Source: Sphingosinicella terrae | GTDB taxonomy: Bacteria; Pseudomonadota; Alphaproteobacteria; Sphingomonadales; Sphingomonadaceae | Length of the DNA stretch: 64,000 bases | Assembly: GCF_003347635.1 (NCBI RefSeq) | Contig: NZ_QDFY01000001.1 | Span: 62,001-126,000 of the forward strand | Direction: 5' to 3' | Shown here: piece after piece, positions 51,689-62,742 of the stretch | Layout: the number at the start of each line of letters is the position of its first letter | Numbering within the stretch: the first letter of the stretch is position 1 | The notes under the pieces: model-generated | What the model saw: only the letters and a program-made list of their open reading frames with translations | Told to the model about the DNA's origin: nothing | Database searches by the model: none | Program-made: the position numbers and the translations under genes

Positions 51689-53482
51689 ATGCCGAGCTAT
51701 ACCGCCCCCGTCCAGGAGACGCGCTACATCTTCGATCATCTGCTTGGGCTGGAACGCTACACCAACCTGCCGGGCTTCGAAAATGCGACGCCCGACATGG
51801 TGGAGGCGATCCTCACCGAGGGGGCGAAGTTTGCGGAGCAGGTGCTCCAGCCGCTCAACGCGGTCGGCGACCGGCACGGCTGCGTCCGCCACGAGGACGG
51901 CTCGGTCACCACGCCTCCGGGCTTCAAGGCGGCCTATGACCAGTTCCGGGAGGGCGGTTGGACCACCCTGTCGGCGCCCCCCGAATATGGCGGGCAGGGC
52001 TTGCCGAGCGTGCTTGCCGTCGCGCTCACCGAATATCTCGTCTCCGCCAACCAGGCGTTCGAAATGTATCACGGACTCACCCAGGGCGCGATCGCCTCCA
52101 TCCTGGTGAAGGGCTCGGACGAGCAGAAGCAGAAGTTCCTGCCCAAGATGGTGTCCGGCGAGTGGGGCGGCACGATGAACCTCACCGAGCCCCATTGCGG
52201 GACCGATCTCGGGCTCTTGCGCACCAAGGCCGAGGAGCAGCCCGACGGGACCTACCGCATCACCGGGACGAAGATCTTCATCTCCTCGGGGGAGCACGAC
52301 CTCACCGAGAACATCATCCACCTGGTCCTCGCCAAGCGCACCGGCGCGCCGGACAACGTCAAGGGCATCTCGCTGTTCATCGTGCCCAAATTCCTGGTCG
52401 AGGACGACGGCTCTCTCGGCGCGCGCAATGGCGTCGTCTGCGGCTCGATCGAGGAGAAGATGGGCATCCATGGCAACTCGACCTGCCTGCTCAACTATGA
52501 CGGCGCCACCGGCTATCTCGTCGGCGAGCCGGAGAAGGGGCTGCAGGCGATGTTCATCATGATGAACGCCGCGCGCCTCGGTGTCGGTCTGCAGGGTCTC
52601 GCCCAGGGCGAGGTCGCCCGCCAGAATGCCGTCGCCTACGCCAAGGACCGCCGCCAGGGGCGCTCGCTCACCGGCGCCAAGGATCCCGAGGCGAAGGCCG
52701 ATCCGATCATCGTCCACCCCGACATCCGCCGCATGCTGATGGAGGCCAAGGCCTATAACGAGGCGGCGCGGGCGCTCATCCTGTGGGGCGCGCTCCAGGT
52801 CGACCTCGCCCGCCGCAGCCAGACCGAGGAGGAAAGGGAGGCGGCGAACGACCTGATCTCGCTGCTGACCCCGGTGATCAAGGGCTATCTCACCGACAAG
52901 GGCTATGAGGTCGCCACCAACGCCCAGCAGATCTACGGCGGCCACGGCTATATCCGCGAATGGGGGATGGAGCAGTTCGTCCGCGATGCCCGGATCAACA
53001 TGATCTACGAGGGCGCCAACGGCATCCAGGCGCTCGACCTGGTCGGGCGCAAGCTCGGCCAGAACGGCGGCCGCGCGATCCGCAATTATTTCAGCCTGCT
53101 CGCCGACGAGATAGCGGCGGCGAAGCAGGTCGAGGCCAGCGCCGAGCTCGCCGGGGCGCTGGAGAAGGCGGTCGGCGATCTGCAAAGCGCGACCATGTGG
53201 CTGATGCAGAACGGCATGGCCAATCCCGACAATGCCGGGGCGGCGAGCTACAGCTACATGAACCTGATGGGCCTGGTGACGCTCGGCCTGATGTGGCTGC
53301 GCATGGCCAAGGCGAGCGGCGAGGCCCTCGCCAACGGCGCCGAGGACCGTTCCTTCCACGAGGCCAAGCTCGTCACGGCGCGCTTCTACGCCCAGCGCAT
53401 CCTCCCCGAGGCGGGCGCCGAGCGGCGCAAGCTCGAAGCGGGGTCCGAGGCGCTGATGGCGCTGCCGGCCGAGGCTTTCTAG
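51689..53482 (+). CDS. Acyl-CoA dehydrogenase (597-residue, C-terminal extended type)
   Basis: A flavoprotein that oxidises acyl-CoA to 2-enoyl-CoA. It is longer than classical ACADs and belongs to the group with an extra C-terminal helical domain, which includes long-chain FadE-like and DmdC-like enzymes. Visible features are the N-terminal [58 protein letters not shown] with FAD contacts, and catalytic Glu 441 in [14 protein letters not shown]. Substrate length cannot be told. ATG 51689 has CGAGGA upstream. It is co-transcribed with the MerR gene; its stop overlaps that of the convergent next gene. Confidence 0.92.
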   Translation: MPSYTAPVQETRYIFDHLLGLERYTNLPGFENATPDMVEAILTEGAKFAEQVLQPLNAVGDRHGCVRHEDGSVTTPPGFKAAYDQFREGGWTTLSAPPEYGGQGLPSVLAVALTEYLVSANQAFEMYHGLTQGAIASILVKGSDEQKQKFLPKMVSGEWGGTMNLTEPHCGTDLGLLRTKAEEQPDGTYRITGTKIFISSGEHDLTENIIHLVLAKRTGAPDNVKGISLFIVPKFLVEDDGSLGARNGVVCGSIEEKMGIHGNSTCLLNYDGATGYLVGEPEKGLQAMFIMMNAARLGVGLQGLAQGEVARQNAVAYAKDRRQGRSLTGAKDPEAKADPIIVHPDIRRMLMEAKAYNEAARALILWGALQVDLARRSQTEEEREAANDLISLLTPVIKGYLTDKGYEVATNAQQIYGGHGYIREWGMEQFVRDARINMIYEGANGIQALDLVGRKLGQNGGRAIRNYFSLLADEIAAAKQVEASAELAGALEKAVGDLQSATMWLMQNGMANPDNAGAASYSYMNLMGLVTLGLMWLRMAKASGEALANGAEDRSFHEAKLVTARFYAQRILPEAGAERRKLEAGSEALMALPAEAF

Positions 53483-54051
53483 CGGTCCTTTCCCCGCGAC
53501 TCATGGGCCGTGGTTTCCACCAGCGCCCGCAGCCGCGCCTGCCTTTCCTCCCGCGTCATCGCCAGCGCCCAGCTCCAGGCGGCGTCATAGTCGCCGGGGC
53601 CGGGGATGCGCCGCTCGATCCGGACCATGCGGTCGGCGAAGTCCCGGCCGTAAAGCTCGGTCCAGGCGTCATGGAGGAACAAATAGAGCAGGCGATGGTC
53701 GTCCAGGCCGGTCGCGCGTCCGAGGGTCAAGGCGAGGCGGTGGCCGAGCTCGTGGACAAGCGTCGCCCGCTTGTAGGCGGGCGAATAGTCGGCGCGCAGC
53801 CTGATGGTGCGGCCGTCATAGGCGGTCATCGGCGGCCCATCGGTGACGATCAGCTCGATCCGCTCGGTCGGAAAAACGAGGCCGCTCGCCGCCTCCAGCG
53901 CAGCGACGATCCGCATGCCGTCGCTTTCCCACAGCTGCCGATATTCGGCCGCCGCCTCGGCGAGCCGGGGAGAGGCGGGAATCACGGTCACCGGAGGCGC
54001 CGCGGCGATGAGCAGCGGCAGGAGGCTGGCGAGGAGCAGGCGGCGGATCAT
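53479..54051 (-). CDS. Exported HExxH zinc-protease-like protein
   Basis: A 190-residue protein with an N-terminal signal ([16 protein letters not shown]). The single metal motif HELGHRL at about residue 101 fits a zincin-type peptidase: [20 protein letters not shown], with [20 protein letters not shown] before it. A Glu or His that could be the third ligand cannot be assigned with certainty (DAWTELYG is a candidate). The short length suggests a minimal peptidase; activity is not proven. ATG 54051 is chosen because the longer frame upstream is low-complexity. The 273 bases upstream to the next gene hold no supported gene. Confidence 0.68.
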   Translation of the reverse strand: MIRRLLLASLLPLLIAAAPPVTVIPASPRLAEAAAEYRQLWESDGMRIVAALEAASGLVFPTERIELIVTDGPPMTAYDGRTIRLRADYSPAYKRATLVHELGHRLALTLGRATGLDDHRLLYLFLHDAWTELYGRDFADRMVRIERRIPGPGDYDAAWSWALAMTREERQARLRALVETTAHESRGKDR

Positions 54052-54324
54052 GAGCGGGCGCGGGAAAGTAAGACGGGCCCGCCAGGATAGCGTCGGTGAC
54101 GTCCAAAGCGAGGTCGGGACGGCGAAGCACCGGCCAGGATCGACAAATGGCCGCTGGGCCGGAGCGAAGGTCCGATGGCCCGAGCGTCGACTGCGGAAGG
54201 CCCGCCTATCAGGCACGCATTCCTTCCGAGCGAAGTCGAAGGGGGTATCCGATGAGTAACCGACGGGTTTCGCGACGCCGACCGCCGCCACCTTCGTGGA
54301 TGGGGTATTATCCGTCAGAGCCGC

Positions 54325-56706
54325 TCACGCCCGCCGGCGCTGTGTCTCTTCTCCGGGACGCTTCAGCACCACCCCCTCGAAATAGCCGATCGGGTTGGGG
54401 CGGCTGATCAGATAGCCCTGCACCTGGTCGCAGCCTTCGGCGCGCAGCGCCTCGAGCTGCTCCGGCGTCTCGACGCCTTCCGCCACCACAGGCATGCCGA
54501 GGCCGCGGCCGAGGCCGATGACCGAGCGGATGATCGCGCGCGCCTGGGGATTGGCGGTCATCTCCTGGACGAAGCTGCGGTCGATCTTGACCTTGTCGAA
54601 CGGGAACATCCGGAAATAGCTCAGCGACGAATAGCCGGTGCCGAAATCGTCCATCGAGATCTGGACGCCGAGCGCCTTAAGCCGCTGGAGGATGGCGAGC
54701 GCGGCCGCCGCGTCCTTGATGAGCAGGCCTTCCGTCACCTCGAGATCGAGCCGCGCCGGATCGAGGCCGGTCTCGGCGAGCACCCGCTCGATCGAGCCGA
54801 CCAGGTCGTCGAAGAGGAATTGCAGCGGCGAGAGGTTGACCGAAAGCTTGAGCGGCGGATTCCAGCCAGCCGCCTCGGAGCAGGCCTGGCGCAGCACCCA
54901 CTCGCCGAGCCGGTCGATCATGCCGCCTTCCTCGGCGAGACGGACGAAGACCTCGGGGCTGATCGGACCGAGCTGGGGATGGTTCCAGCGCAGCAGCGCC
55001 TCGAAGCCGACGATCGATCCGCTGGCAAGGTCGGCGAGCGGCTGGTAGTGGACATGGAGCTCGCCCTGCTCGATCGCCGAGCGGAGGTCGCTCTCCAGCT
55101 GGCGGCGCTGCCTCAGGGCTTCGTCCATCGCCGCCTCGTAGAAGCGGGTGAGGCCACGCCCTTCCGCCTTGGCGCGATAGAGAGCGAGATCGGCATTCTT
55201 GATCAGGCTGCCCGGGGCGTCGGCGTCGGCGGGGAAGAGGGCGATGCCGATACTGGCGCTTATCCGTGCCGGCCGACCGCCGATGTCGAACGGCGCCTCG
55301 AGCGCGGTGATGATGCGTTCGGCGAGCAGCCCGGCCGCGGCCGGCTGGGGACCGCCGCGTTGGAGGACGGCGAACTCGTCCCCGCCGAGGCGGGCGACGA
55401 GGCCGTCCTCGCCGACCGCCGTGCGCAGCCGCCACGCAACGCCGACGAGCAGCTCGTCGCCTGCCGAATGGCCCAGAAGGTCGTTGATCGCCTTGAAGCC
55501 GTCCAGATCGAGACAAAGGATCGCGACGGGATCGGAATCGCTCGCGGCGCCGGCCGTCGTGCCGGCGAGTTTCTCCAGGAAGACCGCCCGGTTGGGCAGG
55601 CCCGTCAGGACATCGTGGAAAGCGAGATGCGCGATCCGTGCCTCGGCTTCCTTTCGTTCGCTGATGTCGCGGACCGCGAGCACCTGCAGCTCCCGGCCCT
55701 TCCAGCTGAGCGGGCGGACCAGCACCTCGATCTCGCGCGTCGAGCCGTCTGCGCTCACCAGCTGGCTTTCCCTCGCCTTCCCCTCGCTCGTCCTCGACGG
55801 ATCGGGCGCGTCGAATTCCGGCAGGAGCGCAGGCAGATGCCCGGGCAGCGCGGCGCGATCGTCGAATCCGGCGAGCCGCAGGAAGCTGCGATTGGCGTCG
55901 ATCACCTCGACACCGTCGACGATCACCAGCCCCTCGACCGCGGCGTCGGCGAAGGCGCGGATCCGGACCGCTTCTTCCTTGTCGCGGCGAGCGAGCTTTC
56001 GGTCGAACAGGATGGTCGCGAAGGTGATGAACAGGATGACGAGAGCGACCGCGATGACGATCACCTTGAGCGTTTCGCTGCCGATCGCCGCGTCCGGAAG
56101 GGTCGTTCCCGCCGCTGGGTAGAGGACGGCGGCCGCCATGCCGGTGAAGTGGAGCCCGCAAATGGCCAGGGTGAAGAGCAGGGCTGCCGTCCAAGGGAAG
56201 CGGCCTGCCTGCCGCCGATCGGCGGCAATGGCGACGGGGCTCAGCACCAGGCCGATCAGGACCGACGCGGCGACCAAGGTGCTGTCCCACCGGATGAAAC
56301 CGCCGACGTCGACCGCGGACATGCCGATATAGTGCATCGTGGCGATACCGGCGCCGACAACGAGGCCGCCCAGGAGGACGAAGGCCCGGCGCTCGAGGCA
56401 GACGAGAGCCCAGCCGGCGCCGGTGATCAGGATGGCGGCGGCGATCGAAAGGATGGTGCGTGCGAGATCGTACCGGATCGGGAGGTCCGGCTGATAGGCC
56501 AGCATGGCCAGGAAATGGGTCGCCCATATGCCGATGCCGGAGACGAAGGCGGTCGCGGCGATCCAGGCCCAACGATGCTCGCCGCCGGCGCGGCCCCGCT
56601 CGAGGGTGGCGAAGGCGGAAAGCGCCGCAAGCAGGCAGATGATGCCGGCCACGACGACCAGGGACAGATCATGTTCCTGGGTGATGCAGGTGTAGACGCG
56701 AAGCAT
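54325..56706 (-). CDS. MHYT-PAS-GGDEF-EAL protein (c-di-GMP turnover)
   Basis: A 793-residue membrane signalling protein. The MHYT sensor with seven helices (about 1-240) shows the repeats [21 protein letters not shown] and [10 protein letters not shown], thought to bind copper and sense diatomic gas. A PAS region follows ([20 protein letters not shown]), then GGDEF at 441-445 ([10 protein letters not shown]), with no RxxD inhibition site at the usual place, and EAL with catalytic Glu 569 ([10 protein letters not shown]) plus [18 protein letters not shown] and [12 protein letters not shown]. Both active sites look intact, so net cyclase or phosphodiesterase activity cannot be told. Confidence 0.95.
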   Translation of the reverse strand: MLRVYTCITQEHDLSLVVVAGIICLLAALSAFATLERGRAGGEHRWAWIAATAFVSGIGIWATHFLAMLAYQPDLPIRYDLARTILSIAAAILITGAGWALVCLERRAFVLLGGLVVGAGIATMHYIGMSAVDVGGFIRWDSTLVAASVLIGLVLSPVAIAADRRQAGRFPWTAALLFTLAICGLHFTGMAAAVLYPAAGTTLPDAAIGSETLKVIVIAVALVILFITFATILFDRKLARRDKEEAVRIRAFADAAVEGLVIVDGVEVIDANRSFLRLAGFDDRAALPGHLPALLPEFDAPDPSRTSEGKARESQLVSADGSTREIEVLVRPLSWKGRELQVLAVRDISERKEAEARIAHLAFHDVLTGLPNRAVFLEKLAGTTAGAASDSDPVAILCLDLDGFKAINDLLGHSAGDELLVGVAWRLRTAVGEDGLVARLGGDEFAVLQRGGPQPAAAGLLAERIITALEAPFDIGGRPARISASIGIALFPADADAPGSLIKNADLALYRAKAEGRGLTRFYEAAMDEALRQRRQLESDLRSAIEQGELHVHYQPLADLASGSIVGFEALLRWNHPQLGPISPEVFVRLAEEGGMIDRLGEWVLRQACSEAAGWNPPLKLSVNLSPLQFLFDDLVGSIERVLAETGLDPARLDLEVTEGLLIKDAAAALAILQRLKALGVQISMDDFGTGYSSLSYFRMFPFDKVKIDRSFVQEMTANPQARAIIRSVIGLGRGLGMPVVAEGVETPEQLEALRAEGCDQVQGYLISRPNPIGYFEGVVLKRPGEETQRRRA

Positions 56707-56762
56707 GGTCCCCCGGGCGCAGCAGCGCTCCTGCTACGAAAAGCCGGTGAAGATCAGGTAAA

Positions 56763-57239
56763 TCAGCCGTTCGGCATTCCGGTCGTGACGAGGCGCTGCA
56801 GCGCGTCGAGGATCGGCATCTGGCTCGGCAGTATCTTCCGGCGTGCCTCGGCGAGGCCGAACCAGGCGGCGCGGTCGACTTCGGGATAGGAGGCGAACCG
56901 GCCGCTGCGCGGCGGCCATTCGACCGTATAGCGGTTGCTGACGATCCGTTCGGCGTCGAGATCGCCCTCCAGCGCGAACGGCTCGACCCACTTGCCGCCC
57001 TTCTGGCGGATGCGGCCGAGCGGGACGAGCGAGCCGGCGGCGGCGACGCCGAGCTCCTCCGCAAACTCGCGCCGGGCGCACGTCTCGAGGTCCTCGCCTT
57101 CCTCGACCAGCCCCTTCGGGATCGCCCAGGCGCCCTCGTCCCTGCGCTGCCATTGCGGGCCGCCGAAATGGGCGAGGAGAACTTCGACCGCGGCGCCGCG
57201 CCGGCGCCACATCGCTATCCCGGCGCTGAGCTGGGCCAC
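56763..57239 (-). CDS. Nudix hydrolase (diadenosine polyphosphate hydrolase type)
   Basis: A 158-residue Nudix protein. It opens SAGIAMWRRRGAAVEVLLAH and continues with GAWAIPKGLVEEGED and ARREFAEELGV, the Nudix box with REx2EE-type ligands. WAIPKG and the C-terminal FASYPEVDRAAWFGLAEARR match the NUDIX group near bis(5'-nucleosyl)-tetraphosphatase (asymmetrical). The substrate is uncertain. The start is GTG 57239. It lies between the c-di-GMP protein and the hybrid kinase on the same strand. Confidence 0.85.
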   Translation of the reverse strand: MAQLSAGIAMWRRRGAAVEVLLAHFGGPQWQRRDEGAWAIPKGLVEEGEDLETCARREFAEELGVAAAGSLVPLGRIRQKGGKWVEPFALEGDLDAERIVSNRYTVEWPPRSGRFASYPEVDRAAWFGLAEARRKILPSQMPILDALQRLVTTGMPNG

Positions 57240-57258
57240 GATCGGCCGCCCGCCCCGG

Positions 57259-60200
57259 TCAATCCGCGGAAGGCGGTTCGGTCGGCGCGGCTGCCGTTCC
57301 GCACTCGAGGCCGAGAGTCCGCAAGGCTTCGTGGAGCAGTCCCGTGCGATAGGGCCGCGCGATCACGCGCATGCAGCGGTCGGACCGGAACTGCCCGGCC
57401 AGCGCGTCCGCCCGGGCTCGGGAGGTGATGATGATCGGCATGTCGATCCGCAACGCCCGCAGCTCGCGTGCCACGTCCTCGCCGGGCTGGTCGGCCAATT
57501 CGTCGTCGACGATGACGGCGTCATATCCGCCGGGAGCCGCCCGTACTTTGCCGAGCGCTTCCGCCGCCGTCGCCGCCTCGTCGGCGCGGTAGCCGACCGT
57601 GTCGAGCGCCTCCGCCGCGAGCGAGCGGACGGTCGGCTCCGTCTCGACGATCAGCACCCGGCTCGTCCTGCCGGCGTCGAGCATGTCGCGCACCTTCTGC
57701 GCCAGCGCCTCATAGGTGAAGGGCTTCATGATCATCTCCACGCCGGAATCGAGCCGGCCGGCATGGACGATCGCGTTGCGCGTGTAGCCCGACGTGTAGA
57801 GCACGCGCAGGTCGGGCTGATGGTCACGCGCCGCGTCGGCAAGCTCGCGGCCGCTCATCCCGGGCATGATCACGTCGGTAAAGAGGAGGTCGACCGGATC
57901 CTCCTGTCGTTCGAGCAGACGCAGCGCCGAGGGCCCGTCATGCGCCTCGAGGACCCGATAGCCGAGCTCGCGCAGGCAATCGACGGTATAGGCGCGGACG
58001 TCGTCGTCATCCTCGACGACGAGGACGGTCTCCTGCCGGGGGCTGGACTCGAAGCCTGCGGTGAGGCGGGCCTCATCCTCCTCGTCGTGGGACTCGCGCA
58101 GCAGGCGCGGCAGATAGATCTTGATTGTCGTCCCCTGGCCGACCTCCGAATAGATCTTCACATGCCCGCCGGACTGCTTGACGAAGCCGTAGATCATGGA
58201 GAGGCCGAGCCCTGTTCCCTTGCCGACCTCCTTGGTCGTGAAGAAGGGTTCGAAGGCGCGCTCGACCACCTCCTTGGTCATGCCCCCGCCCGTGTCGGTC
58301 ACGGCGATCATCGCATATTGGCCGGGCGGCACCTCGGCATGATTGGCGGAATAGCTTTCGTCGAGCCGTGCATTGGCGGTCTCGATCGTCAGCCGGCCGC
58401 CCTGCGGCATCGCGTCGCGGGCGTTGAGCGCCAGGTTGAGGATGGCACTTTCGAGCTGGTTGGGATCGGCCTCGACCCGCCACAGCCCGGGCGAGGTGAC
58501 GATCTCGAGACGGATCAGCTCTCCGAGCGAGCGCTGGACCAGGTCGGACATGCCCGCCACCAGCTTGTCGAGATCGAGCGGCCTGGGCGCCAGCGGCTGG
58601 CGGCGCGAGAAAGCAAGCAGGCGCTGTGTCAGGGCAGCGGCGCGCTCGGCGCCCTTCATCGCATTGTCGAGCGATCGCCGAGCCCGCGCGTCCTGGACGC
58701 CGGCCAGCTCGAGTGCGCGGTGGGCCATGCCGATATTGCCCGTGACGACGGTGAGCAGATTGTTGAAGTCGTGCGCGATGCCGCCCGTCAGCTGTCCGAC
58801 CGCCTCCATCTTCTGGGCCTGGCGCAGGGCCTCCTCCGCCTCGGTCCGGCGCGTCACCTCGCGCGCGACGCGCTCCTCGAGGTTTTCGTTGAGCTCGCGA
58901 AGTTGCGCCTCGACGGCCTTGCGCGCCGTCATGTCCACGACGGTGCCGATGAACCGCACTGCCCGTCCGTCCTCGAACACCGTGCGCCCGGTGGCGGCGA
59001 CCCATCGTTCCTCGCCGTCCTCGAGGCCGATCGTCCGGTACTCGATATCGTAGGTGCCGCTTCCGCCGGGAGCGAGGGCGGCCTCCACGGCGGCCTGCGC
59101 CCTGTCCCGGTCGTCGGGATGGAGCCCGGCCAGGAACGCGCCTTCGTAGCTGACCTGCGCATCCGCAGACAGGCCGAACAGGGCCTTGCAGCGGGCGTCC
59201 CAGTTCAGCGCCCCGGTCTGCGGATCGAGATCCCAGGTGCCGATGTCGGCGGCTTCGGTGGCGAGGCGCAGCCGATCCTCGCTCGTCGCCAGATCCGCCT
59301 CCGCGGCGCGGCGCTGCGACAGCTCATGCTGGACCGCGTCGAACAGGCGCACATTGTCGATCGCGACCGCAGCTTCGCCGGCGAGACCGAGCAGGCCGCG
59401 CTCCGAAGCCTCCGTGAACCGGCCGGGCTGGCCATGGCCGAAGAACAGGCCGCCAATGACCTCGCCCGTTCGCGACATCACCGGCACGGCCAGATAGGAC
59501 CGAACCGGCAGATGGCCTTCGGGCATGCCGTGATAAGGCGGATTCTGGCCGTAGCGTGGATCCCGGGTGATGTCCTCCGACCGGATGATGCCGTCGCCGT
59601 TGAAGGTGGGCGCGAAGACATCGGTATTGCGCGGCATCGGATAGCGGGAGAAAGCCTCGATCGGTGCGCCCGAGAGGGTGTAGAGCATGTAGCACTCGCC
59701 CGACTGGTCGAGGACATTGTAGAAGAAGGCGCCGAACTCGGCGCCGGTCAGCTCCACGCCCGCATCGGTGACGATCTGGACGAGTTCGTGCAGATCGCTG
59801 TGGGCGGCGAGCGCGGACGTGGCCCGATTGAGGATCTCGAGGGCGCGCCGCTCCTCGGCCGCCACTTCCTCCGCATGGCGCTGCCGTGAACGGTCGCGGA
59901 CGATCTTCGTGAAGCCGATCGCTTCGCCGTCGGGCGCTTGGATCGGGCTCATCTCGCCGGTCGCCCACAGGCGGCTGCCGTCCTTGCGGATCCGCCAACC
60001 CTCATCGCCGCCGCCGCGGCCGAGCGTGAGCGCGTCGCTCATCTCCTTCGTGAGCGCCTTCGCTCCCTCGTCCCGCTGAAAAAGCCGCTCCAGCGTCTGC
60101 CCGAGCATTTCCTCCTCGTTCCAGCCGAGGATTCGCCGCGCGCCCTCGCTCCAGCTGGTGACGCGACCTTCGCGGTCGATGGTGATGATCGCGGTGTCGA

Positions 60201-60276
60201 CCGCACTGTTGACGATCTGGCGCCACTCGTCGGCGGTGATGGATTGCTGCCCATGGGCGCTGGCGGCACGGCTCAT
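57259..60276 (-). CDS. Hybrid sensor histidine kinase (PAS-GAF-PAS-HisKA-HATPase-REC-REC)
   Basis: A 1005-residue cytoplasmic hybrid kinase without membrane helices. Order: PAS (about 15-135, [20 protein letters not shown]), GAF (about 150-315, [40 protein letters not shown]), PAS/PAC (about 335-460), HisKA with His 502 in GGIAHDFNN, HATPase ([34 protein letters not shown]), receiver 1 with Asp 801 in [11 protein letters not shown], and receiver 2 (about 875-985) with Asp 924 or 925 in [17 protein letters not shown] near a light or heme pocket cannot be judged. No response regulator is adjacent, so the two receivers may relay to an unlinked partner. Confidence 0.93.
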   Translation of the reverse strand: MSRAASAHGQQSITADEWRQIVNSAVDTAIITIDREGRVTSWSEGARRILGWNEEEMLGQTLERLFQRDEGAKALTKEMSDALTLGRGGGDEGWRIRKDGSRLWATGEMSPIQAPDGEAIGFTKIVRDRSRQRHAEEVAAEERRALEILNRATSALAAHSDLHELVQIVTDAGVELTGAEFGAFFYNVLDQSGECYMLYTLSGAPIEAFSRYPMPRNTDVFAPTFNGDGIIRSEDITRDPRYGQNPPYHGMPEGHLPVRSYLAVPVMSRTGEVIGGLFFGHGQPGRFTEASERGLLGLAGEAAVAIDNVRLFDAVQHELSQRRAAEADLATSEDRLRLATEAADIGTWDLDPQTGALNWDARCKALFGLSADAQVSYEGAFLAGLHPDDRDRAQAAVEAALAPGGSGTYDIEYRTIGLEDGEERWVAATGRTVFEDGRAVRFIGTVVDMTARKAVEAQLRELNENLEERVAREVTRRTEAEEALRQAQKMEAVGQLTGGIAHDFNNLLTVVTGNIGMAHRALELAGVQDARARRSLDNAMKGAERAAALTQRLLAFSRRQPLAPRPLDLDKLVAGMSDLVQRSLGELIRLEIVTSPGLWRVEADPNQLESAILNLALNARDAMPQGGRLTIETANARLDESYSANHAEVPPGQYAMIAVTDTGGGMTKEVVERAFEPFFTTKEVGKGTGLGLSMIYGFVKQSGGHVKIYSEVGQGTTIKIYLPRLLRESHDEEDEARLTAGFESSPRQETVLVVEDDDDVRAYTVDCLRELGYRVLEAHDGPSALRLLERQEDPVDLLFTDVIMPGMSGRELADAARDHQPDLRVLYTSGYTRNAIVHAGRLDSGVEMIMKPFTYEALAQKVRDMLDAGRTSRVLIVETEPTVRSLAAEALDTVGYRADEAATAAEALGKVRAAPGGYDAVIVDDELADQPGEDVARELRALRIDMPIIITSRARADALAGQFRSDRCMRVIARPYRTGLLHEALRTLGLECGTAAAPTEPPSAD

Positions 60277-60391
60277 GCGTCGTCCTGGAGATTCCCCGAA
60301 TGCGTAGAACGGCGACCGCCGCGGATAGTTTCGCCGTGAGGGCCCCGGAATGACCCGGCCGGTGAATCGTCTCCGCCCTGATGCAGCGACT

Positions 60392-61063
60392 TCATGCCAG
60401 CTCGAGCTGGGTGAAGCGCACCGGCAGCACCGCCCGCGTACCGGTCCGTCCGTCAGCCGTCTTCTCGACCACGCTCAACTGCTGGACTTCCTTGCTGCCG
60501 ATCGGGATCACCATCCGGCCGTTCGGCGCCAGCTGCTCGACCAAAGCGGGCGGCGGCTCGGAAGCTGCGGCCGTGACCAGTATCCGGTCGAAGGGAGCGT
60601 GATCGCTCCATCCTCGCGAGCCGTCGCCGACGCGGATCTCGACGTCATGATCGATCGCGGCGAGGCGCAGGCGCGCCGCCTGGGCGAATTCCTCGACGAT
60701 CTCGACGCTGTACAGGGTCGCTCCGAGTTCGGACATTATCGCCGCCTGCCAGCCGAGGCCCGTGCCGACCTCCAATACCCTCTGACCCGATTCGATCTCG
60801 AGCAGCTCCAGCATCAGCGCGCCGATGAAGGGCTGCGACAGGGTCTTGTCGAAGCCGATCGGCAGCGGCGTGTCCTGATAGGCGGCCGCCATCAGCTGGG
60901 CCGGCACGAACAGGTGCCGGGGCGTCTCCATCAACGCGCGGCGGAGCGCGGGGCCGAGTGTGTCGCGGCCGATCTCCTCCTCGGCGAGGTCGAAATGCAG
61001 CTCGATGACCTCGACCATGTGCCGGCGCAGGATCGCGAGATGCTCTTCGGTCATCGGCTTCAT
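60392..61063 (-). CDS. pcm: Protein-L-isoaspartate O-methyltransferase
   Basis: A 223-residue repair methyltransferase that methylates isoaspartyl residues in damaged proteins. The SAM motif is [52 protein letters not shown] and [20 protein letters not shown] are the normal PCMT signatures. The chosen ATG has AAAGGAG seven bases upstream. It is a canonical member, unlike the PCMT-like protein at 8248. It stands alone, about 115 bases downstream of the divergent kinase start and opposite the acyl-CoA ligase. Confidence 0.95.
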   Translation of the reverse strand: MKPMTEEHLAILRRHMVEVIELHFDLAEEEIGRDTLGPALRRALMETPRHLFVPAQLMAAAYQDTPLPIGFDKTLSQPFIGALMLELLEIESGQRVLEVGTGLGWQAAIMSELGATLYSVEIVEEFAQAARLRLAAIDHDVEIRVGDGSRGWSDHAPFDRILVTAAASEPPPALVEQLAPNGRMVIPIGSKEVQQLSVVEKTADGRTGTRAVLPVRFTQLELA

Positions 61064-61209
61064 CCGGCCGCTCCTTTCGCTTTGCCTCCATAGTCGCTGG
61101 GGTGGCGAGGTCGAGGTCCTATCTCGCCCGGTTTCGGCGCTCGCCGGGCGGTGCCTGCGCTTGCCACAGCGGCCGGGCCGATCCACACTCCTTCGCGAAG
61201 GAGAGGTCA

Positions 61210-62742
61210 ATGCTCGTCACCGAGCTCATCCGCCGCGGCGCGATGCGCCATGGCGATCGCGTCGCGATCCTGTTCGGAGACCAGCGGCTGACCTTTCGCG
61301 AGGTCGAGCGCCTGTCCAACCGGATTGCCAACCTGTTCATCGCCGGGCTGGGCCTCGTCAAGGGCAGTCCGGTCGCGCTGCTGCTCGACAACGGCCTCCA
61401 TTCGGTGCCCTGCGATTTCGCCTGCTCGAAGGCGGGGCTGGTCCGCACGCCGTTGAACGGCCGGCTCTCGCTCGCGGAGCATGTCGCGATGCTGGAGGCG
61501 ACGGGCGGGCGGATGCTGGTCTACGGCGCCACCCAGAAGGAGAGGGCGGCGGCCATCGCGGCCGAGCTGCCGGATCTCGCCGTCTATGGCCTCGGCGACG
61601 GCGAGATCGGACCCGATCTGCTGGCGCTCGCCGCCGACGCCTCCGACTGCGATCCCCGGCTGCCCCACGATCCCGACGACATCATCCTGTCGCTGTTCAC
61701 CTCCGGCACCACCGGCGGTCTCAAGGCGGCGCGGCACAGCCATGCCAGCTATTCGGCGGTGGTGCACAACGTCCTCACCAACCTCGTCGCGCCGAAGGCG
61801 GGCGACGTCATGCTTCACGCGGCCTCGATGATCCATGCCAGCGGCACCTTCGTCCTGCCCTACTGGCTGGGCGGCGGTGCGGCGGCGATCCTGCCCGGCT
61901 TCAGCCCAGCCTCCTATGTCGAGGCGATCGAGCGCTGGCGCCCCACCGCGCTCAATCTCGTGCCGACCATGCTGCAGATGCTGTTCCAGCTGCCCGACGT
62001 CGATCGCGCCGACTTCGCCTCGGTCGAGACGATCCTGTACGGCGCCTCGCCCATGCCGCGGCCGGTGCTCGAGCGCGGCCTCGACATCTGGGGTCCGGTC
62101 TTCGTCCAATATTACGGGCAGACCGAAGCGCCGCTCGCCATCTGCCGGATGAGCAAGGAGGAGCATGTCGGCGCGACGCCGGAGCGGCTGCTTTCCTGCG
62201 GGAGGCCGAGCGTGGAATGCGAGGTGCGGCTGGTCGACGAGACGGGCGTGGAGGTCGCCGCCGGCGAGCCTGGCGAGATCGTCGTGCGCGCGCCCTTCAC
62301 GATGAAGGGCTATGCCGATCCGGCGATCCCCGCCTTCCTCCCCGGCGGCTGGCTTCGCACCCGCGACATCGGCCGCTTCGACGAGGAAGGATTCCTGACC
62401 CTGATCGACCGGACCTCCGACATGATCGTGACAGGCGGCTACAACGTCTATCCGCGCGAAGTAGAGGATGCGCTGGTCGCCCATCCGGCCGTGGCCCAGG
62501 TCGCGGTCGTCGGCTTGCCGGACGAGACCTGGGGCGAAGCCGTCACGGCTTTCGCCGTGCTCCACGATCCGGGGGAGGGCGACGAGGCTGCGTTGATCGC
62601 CTTCGCCCGGGAGCGGCTGGCGGCCTATAAGACGCCCAAGTCGGTGCACTTCGTGCCGTCCATCCCGCTGAGCGCGGTCGGCAAGCCGCTGCGCCGCGCG
62701 CTGCGCGAGCCTTATTGGGAAGGCCGGGAGCGACGGATTTGA
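61210..62742 (+). CDS. AMP-binding acyl-CoA ligase
   Basis: A 510-residue ANL-superfamily enzyme that activates a carboxylic acid as acyl-adenylate and transfers it to CoA. The P-loop signature is LFTSGTTGGLKAARHSH; the adenylate-binding motifs are YYGQTEAPLAICR and GWLRTRDIGRFDEEGFLTLI. The hinge and C-terminal domain include DMIVTGGYNVYPREVEDALV and the catalytic Lys region SAVGKPLRRALRE. Fatty, aromatic or dicarboxylic acids are possible substrates. ATG 61210 has AAGGAGAGG upstream. The next gene overlaps its stop by TTGA. Confidence 0.92.
   Translation: MLVTELIRRGAMRHGDRVAILFGDQRLTFREVERLSNRIANLFIAGLGLVKGSPVALLLDNGLHSVPCDFACSKAGLVRTPLNGRLSLAEHVAMLEATGGRMLVYGATQKERAAAIAAELPDLAVYGLGDGEIGPDLLALAADASDCDPRLPHDPDDIILSLFTSGTTGGLKAARHSHASYSAVVHNVLTNLVAPKAGDVMLHAASMIHASGTFVLPYWLGGGAAAILPGFSPASYVEAIERWRPTALNLVPTMLQMLFQLPDVDRADFASVETILYGASPMPRPVLERGLDIWGPVFVQYYGQTEAPLAICRMSKEEHVGATPERLLSCGRPSVECEVRLVDETGVEVAAGEPGEIVVRAPFTMKGYADPAIPAFLPGGWLRTRDIGRFDEEGFLTLIDRTSDMIVTGGYNVYPREVEDALVAHPAVAQVAVVGLPDETWGEAVTAFAVLHDPGEGDEAALIAFARERLAAYKTPKSVHFVPSIPLSAVGKPLRRALREPYWEGRERRI

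Noticed and set aside
54096-54407. 103-codon plus-strand frame between the zincin-like gene and the MHYT-GGDEF-EAL gene
   Set aside because: Arg/Ser/Pro-rich without domain signatures, and its 3' third is antisense to the end of the GGDEF-EAL gene.
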